From assembly GCF_001314225.1 (NCBI RefSeq), contig NZ_CP012697.1, positions 4,535,047-4,599,046 on the forward strand: a stretch of 64,000 nt of DNA. Reading direction: 5' to 3'. Source of the DNA: Microbacterium sp. No. 7. Its GTDB lineage: Bacteria; Actinomycetota; Actinomycetes; Actinomycetales; Microbacteriaceae. Below, piece by piece: positions 45,042 to 55,463 of the stretch; positions within the stretch are counted from its first letter, which is position 1; each line of letters begins with the position of its first letter. Made by a program: the position numbers and the translations under genes. A model generated the notes under the pieces. The model saw only the letters and a program-made list of their open reading frames with translations, was not told the origin of the DNA and did no database searches.

Positions 45042-46043
45042 TCAGAAGCAGGGGACGACCGACAACGACCGGCCTTCGGCGTCGAGTACGTGCCCGATCC
45101 GCTTCGCCACACGGAGCATGACCGATCGATCGGCGACGACGACATGAGGATGCTTGGCGACCAGGGCGGCTTCGTATCTGATGAGCTCGGCCGGATGCGA
45201 GAGCCATACCCACAGCACCAGGTTCTCCCGGGCAGCGACCGACATGAGCAGGCGCACCCCCGGCTCCCGCGCGATCGCGCGCCCCGTCTTCTCCAGCGCG
45301 GCGGGCGGCACGGCGAGCCGCAGGCAGGCGTGAACGGGAGAACCCGACACCGAGCTCGCGACTTCGCAACGGAGGGTGACGCGCTCGGAGCGCGCCAGCT
45401 GCTCGTACCGGCGGGCGAGCGTCGACGCGGGTCTTCCGAGTCGACGAGCGAGGCCCTCGAAGGAGACGCGGGCGTCGATGCTGAGGACGCGGAGCAGTTC
45501 GAGGTCGGCCTCGGCGACATCGCCTGATCGCGCATTCCGCCGTGCTCCCGACGCGCGCAGCTGTGATTCCTCCGTCCGACCGAGCGCCCCCACCCGCCAC
45601 TCACCGCCGTGCGTGAACATCCCGGATACGATCGCAGTCTCGACACGTGTCACATGCGGGAGCTTCTCGACACGACCGACGAGATAGTCGGCGAGTGCCG
45701 GCAGATCCTTGACGCCGACGGCCACCTGCAGGCTCCAACTGCTTGCCGGCATCTCGATCGTCACCGCCTCACGATCTTCACAGAGCGCTGCCGCGACGCT
45801 CTCGACGTGCCCCGCCTCGCAGACGACGCCGACGATCGCCATCACACGCCACGCGCCTGATGCCGGCCCGGGGATCGCGGTCGCCCAGGCGAGCCGGCGC
45901 TGCACCAAGCTGCTCCATCGCCGCGCCACCGTCACCGGCGATGTGTCCAAGACGGATCCGACCAGGCTCCACGGCGCTCGAGGGTTCACTTCGAGCGCGT
46001 GCACGATCGCCAGATCAAGCTCATCGACGAGCTGTTCGCCCAC
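45042..46043 (-). CDS. AsnC/Lrp-family regulator with two tandem modules
   Basis: The 333-residue protein has two AsnC-type HTH units: LDLAIVHALEVNPRAPWSLVGSVLDTS...VARRW near residue 10-45, and DLELLRVLSIDARVSFEGLARRLGRPASTLARRYEQL in the middle. Each is followed by a ligand-binding region. Most family members have a single module (about 150 residues); actinobacterial doubles form a distinct group. The GTG start follows GGAGG. It heads the nine-gene cluster and probably senses its substrate. Confidence 0.88.
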   Translation of the reverse strand: MGEQLVDELDLAIVHALEVNPRAPWSLVGSVLDTSPVTVARRWSSLVQRRLAWATAIPGPASGAWRVMAIVGVVCEAGHVESVAAALCEDREAVTIEMPASSWSLQVAVGVKDLPALADYLVGRVEKLPHVTRVETAIVSGMFTHGGEWRVGALGRTEESQLRASGARRNARSGDVAEADLELLRVLSIDARVSFEGLARRLGRPASTLARRYEQLARSERVTLRCEVASSVSGSPVHACLRLAVPPAALEKTGRAIAREPGVRLLMSVAARENLVLWVWLSHPAELIRYEAALVAKHPHVVVADRSVMLRVAKRIGHVLDAEGRSLSVVPCF

Positions 46044-46294
46044 GTGGCCTCCGCACTTTCTCCGGTGGTCTCATCCAGCAGATGTCCGCGGTCGGCCAGC
46101 GGTCGGCGAAGGTGATGGCGAACGCAGTGACAGCAGGCTCCCCGCGCATCGCCCATCGGGCTCGGCCCGCAACAGTCGGCTCGAGTGAGCTGATGACAAG
46201 ATACAGGCACTTCCGCGCGGCCTGACCCGCCGCCGGATGCGCCTGTCCCACGTCACCTGGAACAAGCGGTTCCGGCGTCGATCCGCCACGGCCG
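46044..46294. other. Gene-free stretch between AsnC regulator and pcnB
   Basis: No credible coding frame, tRNA, hairpin array or repeat was found in these 251 bases. They hold the regulator's promoter region and the end of the acquired-looking cluster. Confidence 0.5.
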
Positions 46295-47722
46295 CTACCC
46301 GCGCGCCGCCCACCATTCGCGCAGGCGCTGCTCCGCGGCATCCGCGCCGATCCTGCCCTCGTCGAGCCGGATGTCGAGCAGGAAGCGGTAGGCCTCGCCG
46401 ATCTCCCGGCCGGGCCCGATGCCCAGGATCTGCTGGATCTGGTTGCCGTCGAGCTCGGGACGCATGGCATCCAGCTCTTCCTGAGCCGCCAGCTCCGCGA
46501 TGCGGTGCTCGATGTCGTCGTAGGCGTTCGCAAGACGCGCGGCCTTGCGGCGGTTGCGCGTCGTGACGTCGGCCCGCGTGAGGATGTGCAGGCGTTCCAG
46601 CTCATCGCCGGCGTCGCGCACGTAGCGGCGCACGGCCGAGTCGGTCCATGCGCCCTCGGAGTAGCCGAAGAAGCGCAGGTGCTGCTCGATCAGCTGGCAC
46701 ACCGACGACGTCGTGTCGGCGTCGAACCGCAGCGCCTGCAGCCGCTTGCGCGCCATGCGGGCGCCCTTCACGTCGTGGTGGTGGAAGCTCACCCCTCCGC
46801 CCGGCTCGAGCTTGCGCGTCGCCGGCTTGCCGATGTCGTGCAGCAGCGCGGCGAGGCGCAGCGGAACGTCGGGCGCCGCTCCCGGATGCCGCTCGTGCTC
46901 CAGCTCGATCGCCTGCCGCAGCACCGTGAGCGAGTGCTCGTAGACGTCCTTGTGATGGTGGTGCTCGTCGACCTCGAGGCGCAGGCTCGGCACCTCGGGC
47001 AGGAACTCGTCCATCAGCCCCGTCTCCACGAGGATGCGGATGCCGCGCACGGGATCGTCGGTCTGCAGCAGCTTCACGAGCTCGCCCTGCACGCGCTCCG
47101 CGCTCACGATGCCGAGCGACGCGTGCAGCTCGGTCATCGCCGCGAGCGTCGCCGGATCGACGTCGAACCCCAGCTGCGACGCGAAACGGGCCGCGCGCAG
47201 CATGCGCAGCGGGTCGTCGCCGAAGCTCACGGCGGGGTCGGCGGGCGTGCGCAGCACCTCCGCGATCAGGTCCTCGACGCCGCCGGTGGGGTCGACGAGC
47301 GTCGGACCCGGCACCCGCAGCGCCATCGCCCCGACCGTGAAGTCGCGGCGGGCGAGATCGCCCTCGAGCGTGTCGCCGAACTCGACGGTCGGCTTGCGGG
47401 TGACGCCGTCGTAGCTGTCGGCGCGGTAGGTCGTGATCTCCACTTGCTCGCCGTGGACCTTCGCGCCGATCGTGCCGAAGGCCCGGCCGATGTCCCACGT
47501 CGCCGACGCGAGCGGCTTCACGACGCCCAGGATGTCGTCGGGCCGCGCGTTCGTCGTGAAGTCGAGGTCGTTGATCGCGCGCCCCAGCAGCGCGTCGCGC
47601 ACGGGACCGCCCACGATCGCCAGCTCGAACCCGGCATCCGCGAACGCCTGTGCGAGGGTGCGCACGACCGGGGTCTCGGCGAGCGTCCCGAGACGAGCGA
47701 CGCCCTCGGCCATGTTGAGCAT
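46295..47722 (-). CDS. pcnB: CCA tRNA nucleotidyltransferase / poly(A) polymerase family
   Basis: The 475-residue enzyme adds or repairs the 3' CCA of tRNAs. The nucleotidyltransferase motif is GGPVRDALLGRAINDLDFTT near residue 35, followed by DFTVGAMALR and ADPAVSFGDDPLRMLRAARFASQLGF. The HD domain occurs at LLHDIGKPATRK. The ATG at 47722 follows a TACGCT element by 7 nt with no Shine-Dalgarno sequence, so leaderless translation is likely. In mycobacteria the homologue also lies in the murJ/trxB block. Confidence 0.93.
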   Translation of the reverse strand: MLNMAEGVARLGTLAETPVVRTLAQAFADAGFELAIVGGPVRDALLGRAINDLDFTTNARPDDILGVVKPLASATWDIGRAFGTIGAKVHGEQVEITTYRADSYDGVTRKPTVEFGDTLEGDLARRDFTVGAMALRVPGPTLVDPTGGVEDLIAEVLRTPADPAVSFGDDPLRMLRAARFASQLGFDVDPATLAAMTELHASLGIVSAERVQGELVKLLQTDDPVRGIRILVETGLMDEFLPEVPSLRLEVDEHHHHKDVYEHSLTVLRQAIELEHERHPGAAPDVPLRLAALLHDIGKPATRKLEPGGGVSFHHHDVKGARMARKRLQALRFDADTTSSVCQLIEQHLRFFGYSEGAWTDSAVRRYVRDAGDELERLHILTRADVTTRNRRKAARLANAYDDIEHRIAELAAQEELDAMRPELDGNQIQQILGIGPGREIGEAYRFLLDIRLDEGRIGADAAEQRLREWWAARG

Positions 47723-47729
47723 GGGTTCC

Positions 47730-47735
47730 AGCGTA
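47730..47735 (-). promoter_or_regulatory. -10 element of pcnB (probable leaderless)
   Basis: TACGCT on the minus strand is followed by 7 nt and the ATG. Confidence 0.35.
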
Positions 47736-47832
47736 CCGGCGGCGGATGCGACGACCCGGCGCCCGCCCCGACCCGGGATGCGGCGCGGACGACGTTGGGG
47801 GGAGGATGGGTCCGACACCGGAGGGAGGGCGC

Positions 47833-48894
47833 ATGGCCCGGCCGCACGACCACGACGAGCCCACGACGGCGCCCGTGCTCACACGGCGCATCGTCGACGG
47901 CATCCCCCAGCGGCTGACGGCGGGCGACACGTTCGCCGACGCGCTCGCCTTCGCCGACGACGGCGACGACCGCCTCGCCCTCACGGTCGTGCCCCGGCCC
48001 GATCCCGACACGATCACGGAGCTCGCGAACGCCTGGCGGCTGCATCCGCTGCTGCTCGAAGACCTGCTGCAGGCCGAGCAGCGCCCCAAGGTCGAGCGCT
48101 ACGACGACGTGCTGTTCCTCGTGGTGCGCTCGGCGCGCTACCTCGACGACGTCGAGGAGGTCGAGTTCAGCGAGTTCCACCTGCTCGTGCGGCCGCGCGT
48201 CGTCGTCATCGTGTGCCAGGACGGCCGGCTCGCCGACGGCACCGTGATCACGCCGAGCACGGTCGAGGCGGCCGAGGCCCCGCTCGGCGACGGCACCCTG
48301 CTGCTCGGCGACCCCGAGCTGCTGCGGCTCGGCCCCGAGGCGCTCGTCTACCGGCTGCTCGACGCGATCGTCGACGGCTACTATCCCGTGCTCGACGGCC
48401 TGCAGACCGACCGCGAGCAGATCGAGCGCCAGGTGTTCAGCGGCGACGCCGCCGCCGCGGAGCGCATCTACCGGCTGAGCCACGAGGTCATCGACCTGCT
48501 GCACGCGACGACCGCGCTCGCCAAGGTGCTGCAGCGCCTGCAGCTCGGCGCCGACCGCTACGCCGTGCCGACGCCGCTGCTCGCGCACCTGCAGGACGTC
48601 GCCGACCACCTTGCCCACGTGATCGCCGAGACGACCGAGCTGCGCGACGCGCTGTCGCAGATCCTCAACGTGAACGCGACGCTGGTGGCGCAGCGGCAGA
48701 ACGAGGACATGAAGAAGATCTCCGGCTGGGCGGCGATCCTGTTCGCGCCCACGCTCATCGGCGCCGTGTACGGCATGAACTTCGACGTCATGCCCGAGCT
48801 GCACTGGGCCTTCGGCTATCCCGTCGCGCTCGGCGCGATGCTCGCGTTCGCGACGACGCTGTACATCGTCTTCAAACGCAAGAAGTGGATGTGA
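47833..48894 (+). CDS. corA: CorA-family magnesium/cobalt transporter
   Basis: The 353-residue protein has a cytoplasmic N-terminal domain (RLHPLLLEDLLQAEQRPKVERYDDVLFLVVRS), long helices, and two C-terminal membrane segments. The selectivity motif GMN is in VYGMNFDVMPEL at about 314-316, and the C-terminus is basic (FKRKKWM). GGAGGGAGGG precedes the ATG. It forms a pentameric Mg2+ channel. The gene is divergent from pcnB and converges with the methyltransferase gene, 9 bp apart. Confidence 0.94.
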   Translation: MARPHDHDEPTTAPVLTRRIVDGIPQRLTAGDTFADALAFADDGDDRLALTVVPRPDPDTITELANAWRLHPLLLEDLLQAEQRPKVERYDDVLFLVVRSARYLDDVEEVEFSEFHLLVRPRVVVIVCQDGRLADGTVITPSTVEAAEAPLGDGTLLLGDPELLRLGPEALVYRLLDAIVDGYYPVLDGLQTDREQIERQVFSGDAAAAERIYRLSHEVIDLLHATTALAKVLQRLQLGADRYAVPTPLLAHLQDVADHLAHVIAETTELRDALSQILNVNATLVAQRQNEDMKKISGWAAILFAPTLIGAVYGMNFDVMPELHWAFGYPVALGAMLAFATTLYIVFKRKKWM

Positions 48895-48903
48895 GGCCCG
48901 CCG

Positions 48904-50439
48904 TCAGCTCAGCTGAAGGATGCCGGTGAACACGAGCTCGCGCACGCGGGGGAGCAGATCGGCGCGCAGCGCGGACGCATCGGCCTCGAGCAGCTCGGCG
49001 ATCGCGTCGACGAGCACGCCCACCGGCAGCTCGCCGTCGCACGCCCCGACGAGCGCGGCGAGCGCGGGGTCGACCTCGACGACGCGCGCGAAGCCGCCGC
49101 CCTGGCGCAGCTCGATCACGCTCGGGCTCTCGGCGCCGGGCAGGTGGTGGCGCGCCTCGGTCACGTCGCCGGCCACGCACAGCGTCGCGCCGGCGAGCGC
49201 GGCGTCGTCGAGCACGGCCAGCCGGTCCCACGCGTCAAGGGCCTCGGCGAGATGCGGCGCGAGAGGGCCCGGCACCGGCTGCGTGACGCGCTCGTAGCGC
49301 GCGAGCGGCGCGGCGGCGGACTCCGGCATCCGCCGGCGCAGCAGGACGTAGCCGAAGCCGATCGCGGTCACCCCGCGCGCGGCGAAGTCGGCGAGCCAGG
49401 CGTCGACGAGGCCCTCGTAGGCCGTGCTGCCCGGCGCGGTGCCGCCGTCGCGCACCCACAGCTGCGCGTAGCCGAGCGGATCGAGCAGCTCGCGCTCGAC
49501 GACCCACGCGTCGAGCGGCACGGGCGACGACGACACCCAGTCGCGCACGCGATCGAGGCCCGGGGCCCCCGACCGGTACTCCCAGTTGCCGAGCAGCTGC
49601 GCGACGCCGCCGGGGGCGAGCACGGCGCCGACGCCGCGCACGAACGACGCGACGAGCTCGTCGCCGGCCATGCCGCCGTCGCGGTACTCGTACTGCGGCA
49701 CGCCCGCGACGCGCGGCGTGATCACGAACGGCGGGTTCGACACGACGCGGTCGAACAGCTCGCCCGCGACGGGCTCGAACAGGCTGCCGCGGCGCACCTC
49801 GATCGCGTCGACCCCGTTGAGCAGCGCGTTGACGCGCGTGAACCACAGCGCGCGCTCCGAGACATCCGTCGCGACCACGCCGTCGGCGGCGCGCCGCGCC
49901 CGCAGGGCCTGGATGCCGCAGCCCGTCCCCACGTCGAGCACGCGGCCGACGGGAGCCGGCAGCTGCAGGCCCGCGAGCGTCAGCGACGCGCCGCCCACGC
50001 CGAGCACGTGGCCGGTCGGCAGCGCGCCGCGCAGCGCCGCCTCGTCGAGGTCGCTCGCGATGAGCCACTCCCCCTCGCCCCGGTCGTCGGCGAAGTCCTG
50101 CGGACGGATGAGCGCCGTCGGGGCCACGACGCCGTCGGCCGTCGAGGCCAGGCCGAGGGCGACCAGCCCGTCAGCGCCGACGCGCGGCAGTGCGGCGTCC
50201 ACCCGCTTGCGCGGCAGCGGGTCGCCGAGGAAGAACAGCAGGCAGGCGGTCGCGAGCGCGTCGGCGCGTCCCTCGAGCGCGGTGCGCGCCGGGCCGGGCA
50301 GGCCCGCGCCGATCGCCGCGTCGGCGAGCGGTCCCCATGCCTCGCGCACGGCGGCCGCGGTGTATCCGGCATCCACGAGGTCGGCGCGCAGCGCGGCGAT
50401 CCCGTCGTCCGCTCGGCGCTCGCTGTCGAGGTCGGCCAT
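48904..50439 (-). CDS. Class I SAM-dependent methyltransferase
   Basis: This 511-residue protein has the SAM site VLDVGTGCGIQAL near residue 163 and the N-P-P-F motif (VVSNPPFVITP) near 234. That motif marks methylation of an amide or exocyclic amino group, in protein Gln or in nucleic acid bases. A long N-terminal domain and a C-terminal region after about 380 are of unknown fold. This length and order recur in actinobacteria next to murJ. The target is unknown. Confidence 0.88.
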   Translation of the reverse strand: MADLDSERRADDGIAALRADLVDAGYTAAAVREAWGPLADAAIGAGLPGPARTALEGRADALATACLLFFLGDPLPRKRVDAALPRVGADGLVALGLASTADGVVAPTALIRPQDFADDRGEGEWLIASDLDEAALRGALPTGHVLGVGGASLTLAGLQLPAPVGRVLDVGTGCGIQALRARRAADGVVATDVSERALWFTRVNALLNGVDAIEVRRGSLFEPVAGELFDRVVSNPPFVITPRVAGVPQYEYRDGGMAGDELVASFVRGVGAVLAPGGVAQLLGNWEYRSGAPGLDRVRDWVSSSPVPLDAWVVERELLDPLGYAQLWVRDGGTAPGSTAYEGLVDAWLADFAARGVTAIGFGYVLLRRRMPESAAAPLARYERVTQPVPGPLAPHLAEALDAWDRLAVLDDAALAGATLCVAGDVTEARHHLPGAESPSVIELRQGGGFARVVEVDPALAALVGACDGELPVGVLVDAIAELLEADASALRADLLPRVRELVFTGILQLS

Positions 50440-50447
50440 GGGGCCAC

Positions 50448-50453
50448 ACGTTA
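50448..50453 (-). promoter_or_regulatory. -10 element of the methyltransferase gene
   Basis: TAACGT on the minus strand ends 8 nt before the ATG, so the transcript would have almost no leader. Confidence 0.3.
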
Positions 50454-50510
50454 CCCCACGGGTGTGACATCGGCGCGGCCGGTCACCGGGGGCGCACAGC
50501 GGCGGGACCA

Positions 50511-50516
50511 TAGAAT
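50511..50516 (+). promoter_or_regulatory. -10 element upstream of the DUF6049-murJ-trxB genes
   Basis: TAGAAT in the context CCATAGAATCGCA lies 42 bp before the DUF6049 ATG. No clear -35 was seen. Confidence 0.4.
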
Positions 50517-50558
50517 CGCACCAGATCGTGCGGTCCGGAATCGCACGGAACCCTCACG

Positions 50559-52748
50559 ATGCCGACCCATTCCCCTGCTCCCCTGCGCGCGCTGCGCCCT
50601 GCGCTGCTCCGCGTGCTGCTCTGTGTGCTGCTGCCCGTGCTGCTGCTCATGGCCGCCGTGCTGCTGCCGCTGCCCGCCGCGACGGCGGCGACGCAGGAGG
50701 AGTCACCGGTCGCCTTCGTGATCGCCGCCTCGGGCGGCGGCGTGATCACGCCCGGCCAGGGCTTCGCGATCAGCGCCCAGGCGCCGGGCGACGCCACCGC
50801 ACCCGGCGACGTGCTGTTCCGGTATGCGCCGCACCGCCTGGAGAGCGCCGACGAGATCGCGGCGTGGCTCGGCGGCGACCTCGGCATCGACGACACCGTG
50901 CCCCTCGCGACGGCCGCGTTCACGCCGACGGCGAGCGGCGGGCTCACCGCGACGGCGACGGTCGACGCGACCGCGGGCGGCGTCGACCAGCTCGCGCCGG
51001 GGGTCTATCCGCTGCTCGCGACCGCCTCGGGCGACACGGCCCGCAGCACGATCGTCGTCCCCGCCGCGACCTCGGCGCCGGTCGCCGCGATCGTTCCCCT
51101 CGTCGCGCCGGCGATCGACCATCCGCTGCTCACCGCCGACGAGCTGGAGCAGCTGACCGGCCCCGACGGATCGCTGCGCGCCCAGCTGGATGCCGTCGCC
51201 GGAACCGCCGCGGTCCTCGCGGTCGACCCGGCGATCGTCGCCGCGATCCGCGTGCTCGGCGACGAGGCGCCCTCCGGCGCGACCGCGTGGCTCGACCGCC
51301 TGCTCGCGCTGCCCAACGAGCGGTTCGCGCTGACCTTCGGCGACACCGACCTCACGGCGCAGCTGGCCGCGGGCCTCGAGCAGCCGCTGCAGATCGAGAC
51401 GCTCGCGCCGTTGCTCGCGAACGGCGGCTTCAGCGAGCCCGACGCCGGTGAGGGGGATGCCGCCCCGCAGCAGCCGGCCGACACGCCCGCCCCGCCGCCG
51501 AGCTCGCCGCAGCCGACGCCCGGCGACCAGCCGCACACCGTCGCGGAGCTGCTCGACATCGGCCCCGCGCTCCCGCCCGTGTGGTGGCCCGCGACCGGCA
51601 CCGCCTCGGGCGACGCCGTGACCTCGCTGATGGGTTTCGCCCCCGAGCACACGATCACCCTCGCCACCTCCGACGTCGCGGATGCCGCCCCGTGGGTGCG
51701 CGCGGGAGACGCCTACGCCCTCACGTACGACGCGCGGCTCGCCGGCGCGCTGCGCGAGATCGCCCTGCGCGACCCCGGGGTGCAGCGCGCGGCGGCGCAC
51801 GCCACGGCATCCGCCTACGCGGCCGTCGCCGACCCCTCCCAGCCGCTGCTCGCCGTCGTCGACCGCCCCGCCTCGACCGCGAGCGACCCCCACACCGGCC
51901 TGCGCGACGCGGTGCTGACCGCCACGGGCCTCGCCGGCCGCCCGTCGACCGACCTGAGCAGCATCACGGCATCCGCCGCCACGGCGACGACGTTCGCAGA
52001 GACCGGCACCGTGGCCGACGAGGGACGCGCGAACATCCTCTCGGCGCTGCTCGCCGACGAGGACCGCCTCGCGAGGTTCGGGACGATCCTCGCCGACCCG
52101 GCCGTGCTCACGGCGCCCGAGCGCGCCCGCACGCTGCAGCTCATGGGCAACGCCTGGCTCGGCGATGCCGACGGCTGGGCCGACGCGGTCGCCGAGCGCC
52201 GCGCGACGACGCAGAGCACGCTCGGCAGCGTGCATCTCGTGCCGTCGAGCGACATGGTGCTGCTCGGCACCAACACGTCGCTCGTCTTCACGGTGCGCAA
52301 CGACCTGCGGTGGCCCGTGTCGCTCGTCGCCTACGCGCAGCCGTCCGATCCGCGTCTCGTCGTGCAGGAGCGCACGACGATCGAGGCGGGCGCGGCGCAG
52401 AACACGCGCATCGAGATCCCCGTGCAGTCGCGGGTCGCGAGCGGCGAGACACGCCTCGAGGTCTCCCTGCGCGGTCTCGAGCCGCACTCCATTCCCGTCG
52501 GCGATCCCGTCACGATCAGGGTGTCGGTGCGCGCCGAATGGGAGTCGGTGGGCGTCGTGGTGCTCGCGATCGGCGTGGCCGTGCTGCTCGTGGCGGGCAC
52601 CGTGCGCACCGTGCAGCGCATCCGCAAGCGACGCGCGAGCCGGGCGGAGGCCGAGAGCGGCGCGGCCGAGGCTGGGAATGCGGATGCCGGCGACACCGCC
52701 GCCGGCACGGAGCAGACCGTCGGGGGGACGAAGGACGTCGATGGCTAG
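50559..52748 (+). CDS. DUF6049 family secreted/membrane protein
   Basis: The 729-residue protein has an N-terminal signal (LLRVLLCVLLPVLLLMAAVLL, cleaved near ATAATQ), a large extracytoplasmic part, a Pro-rich loop around 300, and a C-terminal anchor (VGVVVLAIGVAVLLVAGTV) with a basic cytoplasmic end. It corresponds by position to mycobacterial Rv3909, upstream of the MurJ homologue. A role in wall synthesis is inferred from this conserved neighbourhood. Its stop codon lies 8 nt inside murJ, so translation is coupled. Confidence 0.87.
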   Translation: MPTHSPAPLRALRPALLRVLLCVLLPVLLLMAAVLLPLPAATAATQEESPVAFVIAASGGGVITPGQGFAISAQAPGDATAPGDVLFRYAPHRLESADEIAAWLGGDLGIDDTVPLATAAFTPTASGGLTATATVDATAGGVDQLAPGVYPLLATASGDTARSTIVVPAATSAPVAAIVPLVAPAIDHPLLTADELEQLTGPDGSLRAQLDAVAGTAAVLAVDPAIVAAIRVLGDEAPSGATAWLDRLLALPNERFALTFGDTDLTAQLAAGLEQPLQIETLAPLLANGGFSEPDAGEGDAAPQQPADTPAPPPSSPQPTPGDQPHTVAELLDIGPALPPVWWPATGTASGDAVTSLMGFAPEHTITLATSDVADAAPWVRAGDAYALTYDARLAGALREIALRDPGVQRAAAHATASAYAAVADPSQPLLAVVDRPASTASDPHTGLRDAVLTATGLAGRPSTDLSSITASAATATTFAETGTVADEGRANILSALLADEDRLARFGTILADPAVLTAPERARTLQLMGNAWLGDADGWADAVAERRATTQSTLGSVHLVPSSDMVLLGTNTSLVFTVRNDLRWPVSLVAYAQPSDPRLVVQERTTIEAGAAQNTRIEIPVQSRVASGETRLEVSLRGLEPHSIPVGDPVTIRVSVRAEWESVGVVVLAIGVAVLLVAGTVRTVQRIRKRRASRAEAESGAAEAGNADAGDTAAGTEQTVGGTKDVDG

Positions 52749-54360
52749 TCACGCGCGCGCGAGCGCTCTCATCGGGGCCGGCACGCTGGTCTCGCGCATC
52801 ACGGGCCTCGTGCGCTCGATCGTGCTGGTCGCGGTGATCGGATCCGTCGCGTCGCGCGCGGCGGACGCGTTCTCGACCGCGGTGTCGCTCCCCCAGCAGT
52901 TCTACGAGCTGATCGCCGCGGGCGTCATCACGGGCATCATCGTGCCGCAGATCGTCAAGGCCGCCGGCCACCGCGACGGCGGCTCGCGGTTCGTCTCCAA
53001 GCTCATCACGCTCGGCACCGTCATCCTGCTCGGCGCGACCGTGCTGCTCATGGCGATCGCGCCGCTGCTCATCTGGCTGTTCGCACCCCACTACACGCCC
53101 GAGCAGCAGGCGCTGGCCGTCTCGTTCGCCTACTGGGTGCTCCCCCAGCTGCTCTTCTACGGCCTGTTCGCGCTCGTCGGCGAGGCGCTCAACGCGCGCA
53201 AGGTGTTCGGCCCCTACGCGTGGGCGCCCGCGATCAACAACATCGTCTCGATCGCGGGATTCGGCGTGTTCATCGCGCTCTTCGGCGGCCCCCTGACCGA
53301 CGTCGCCGACTGGGATGCCGGAAAGATCGCGCTGCTCGGCGGCGTCGCCACCGGCGGCATCGTGCTGCAGCTCGTCGTGCTGCTGCTGTTCTGGCGGCGC
53401 ACGGGACTGCACGTGCGCCCCGACTTCCGCTGGCGCGGCATCGGCCTGCGTCACATCGGCACGCTCGCGTGGTGGACGTTCCTCACCGTCGTGGTCGGAC
53501 AGCTCGCCGGCATCGTGCAGTCGCAGGCGGTCTCCTCGGCGTCGGGCGACAACGCCGGCATCATGACGATCAGCCTGGCGTGGCTCCTCTTCATGCTGCC
53601 GCACTCCATCGTCACCGTCTCCATCTCGACCACCTACTTCACCCAGCTCACCGAGTTCGTCGAGAACGGCGACGACGCCGGCATCCGCACCAACCTCGAC
53701 GAGTCGATCCGCTCGATCGGACTGTTCGTCTTCGGGCTCATGGCGGCGATCGCCGCCGCCGCCGTGCCGCTGTCGCGCGTGCTGACGAACGACGCCGGCG
53801 AGGCCGTCGCGATGGCGTGGGTGCTGTGCGCGTACCTCGTCGCGCTGGTGCCGCTCGGAGTCACCGTCGTGGTCCGCCGCGCCTTCTTCGCCTACCAGGA
53901 CACGCGCACGCCGTTCCTCTTCTCGCTGGTGCAGGCGGGGCTCTCGGCGCTCGGCGCCGCGCTCACGATGGCCGCCGCGCTCACCGGGATGCTGCCGCTC
54001 GCGTTCGTCGCCGCGACGGTCGCCCTCACCCAGTCGATCGCGAACATCGTGCAACTGCCGATCGCCGTGCGACTGCTGCGCCGCCACCTGCCGTCGTCGT
54101 TCGCCTGGGGACCCACCTGGCGCGCCCTCGCGCGGTTCGGCGTCGCGGCGGTGCCCGCGTTCCTCGCCGGATGGGGGCTGTTCCTGTGGACCGGCGGGCC
54201 GGCGGGCTGGACCGCCGCGGGACTGCTGTCCGGCATCCTCGGCGGCGGCCTCATCGGTGCGACGTCGCTGCTCGTCTACGTCGCCGCGCTCGCGGCGCTC
54301 CGCGCGCCGGAGCTCGCCGTCGCCGGCCGGTACGTGCGGCGCTTCCTGCCCGGCCGCTGA
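52741..54360 (+). CDS. murJ: Lipid II flippase MurJ
   Basis: The 539-residue membrane protein of the MVF/MOP superfamily moves lipid II to the outer face for peptidoglycan synthesis. It has about 14 membrane segments, opening with [20 protein letters not shown], a conserved MurJ start containing Arg19 and Arg25-type residues in the central cavity. [16 protein letters not shown] and [11 protein letters not shown] are also typical. It lacks the C-terminal pseudokinase fused in mycobacterial homologues. Confidence 0.94.
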   Translation: MASHARASALIGAGTLVSRITGLVRSIVLVAVIGSVASRAADAFSTAVSLPQQFYELIAAGVITGIIVPQIVKAAGHRDGGSRFVSKLITLGTVILLGATVLLMAIAPLLIWLFAPHYTPEQQALAVSFAYWVLPQLLFYGLFALVGEALNARKVFGPYAWAPAINNIVSIAGFGVFIALFGGPLTDVADWDAGKIALLGGVATGGIVLQLVVLLLFWRRTGLHVRPDFRWRGIGLRHIGTLAWWTFLTVVVGQLAGIVQSQAVSSASGDNAGIMTISLAWLLFMLPHSIVTVSISTTYFTQLTEFVENGDDAGIRTNLDESIRSIGLFVFGLMAAIAAAAVPLSRVLTNDAGEAVAMAWVLCAYLVALVPLGVTVVVRRAFFAYQDTRTPFLFSLVQAGLSALGAALTMAAALTGMLPLAFVAATVALTQSIANIVQLPIAVRLLRRHLPSSFAWGPTWRALARFGVAAVPAFLAGWGLFLWTGGPAGWTAAGLLSGILGGGLIGATSLLVYVAALAALRAPELAVAGRYVRRFLPGR

Positions 54361-54465
54361 CCCGGGCGACCTGTGTGACGGGCGGTGCGACCGGCGGAAT
54401 GCGACGCGCCTACGATGGGTTGCACGTGTGTGGCGGGCCGTGCGGCCCACGAAGGAGGCGTCGCG

Positions 54466-55395
54466 GTGCGACAGGTCATCATCATCGGCTCGGGTCCGGC
54501 AGGGTTCACGGCGGCGATCTACGCCGCGCGCGCGAACCTCGAGCCGCTCCTCATCGCGAGCAGCGTCGAGATCGGCGGCGAGCTGATGAACACGACCGAC
54601 GTCGAGAACTTCCCCGGCTTCCCCGAGGGCATCCTCGGCCCCGACCTCATGACCAAGATGCAGCAGCAGGCGGAGCGGTTCGGCACCGAGGTGCTCTACG
54701 ACGACGCCGTCGCGCTCGACCTCACGGGGCCCGTGAAGAAGGTGACGCTCGGCAGCGGCACGGTGCACGAGGCGGCGACGGTCATCTTCGCGACCGGCTC
54801 CGCGCCCCGCAAGATCGGCATCGAGAACGAGGCGCGCCTCTCCGGCCACGGCGTCTCGTACTGCGCGACGTGCGACGGCTTCTTCTTCCGGGAGAAGACC
54901 ATCGCGGTCGTCGGCGGCGGCGACTCCGCCATGGAGGAGGCCACGTTCCTCACCAAGTTCGCCTCGAAGGTCTACGTCATCCACCGCCGCGACTCCCTGC
55001 GCGCGTCGAAGATCATGCAGGACCGCGCGTTCGCGAACGAGAAGATCGAGTTCGTGTGGAACGCCGAGATCATCGACGTGCTCGGCGACGACGCCGTCAC
55101 CGGCGTCGTGCTCAAGGACACGGTCGACGGCTCGGAGCGGGAGCTGCCCCTCGACGGGGTGTTCGTCGCGATCGGCAACGACCCCCGCACCCACCTCGTG
55201 CACGACGTGCTCCGACTGACGGATGCCGGAACCGTGTGGGTCGACGGACGGTCGTCGCGCACGTCGGTCGAGGGCGTCTTCGCTGCCGGCGACGTCGTCG
55301 ACGCCACCTACCGTCAGGCCGTCACGGCCGCCGCGAGCGGCACCGTGGCAGCCCTCGACGTCGAGCACTTCCTCGCCGCGCGCGGCGACGCCTAG
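54466..55395 (+). CDS. trxB: Thioredoxin reductase
   Basis: The 309-residue FAD/NADPH flavoenzyme reduces thioredoxin. The FAD loop [10 protein letters not shown] is near the N-terminus, the redox CATC at 133-136 ([11 protein letters not shown]), the NADPH loop [11 protein letters not shown], and the C-terminal [24 protein letters not shown]. The GTG at 54466 follows GAAGGAGG by 7 nt; the ATG further upstream lacks family residues. trxA follows 68 bp downstream. Confidence 0.96.
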   Translation: MRQVIIIGSGPAGFTAAIYAARANLEPLLIASSVEIGGELMNTTDVENFPGFPEGILGPDLMTKMQQQAERFGTEVLYDDAVALDLTGPVKKVTLGSGTVHEAATVIFATGSAPRKIGIENEARLSGHGVSYCATCDGFFFREKTIAVVGGGDSAMEEATFLTKFASKVYVIHRRDSLRASKIMQDRAFANEKIEFVWNAEIIDVLGDDAVTGVVLKDTVDGSERELPLDGVFVAIGNDPRTHLVHDVLRLTDAGTVWVDGRSSRTSVEGVFAAGDVVDATYRQAVTAAASGTVAALDVEHFLAARGDA

Positions 55396-55463
55396 ACCAT
55401 CTCGGAACAACCGGCCGGCGCTGCGCGTTGGCATCCATCAACACAGATCTCAAGGAGAGAAAA

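Noticed and set aside
46044..46316. Small minus-strand frames between the AsnC regulator and pcnB
   Set aside because: Several overlapping frames of 70-80 codons exist in different phases with no ribosome site or recognisable motif.
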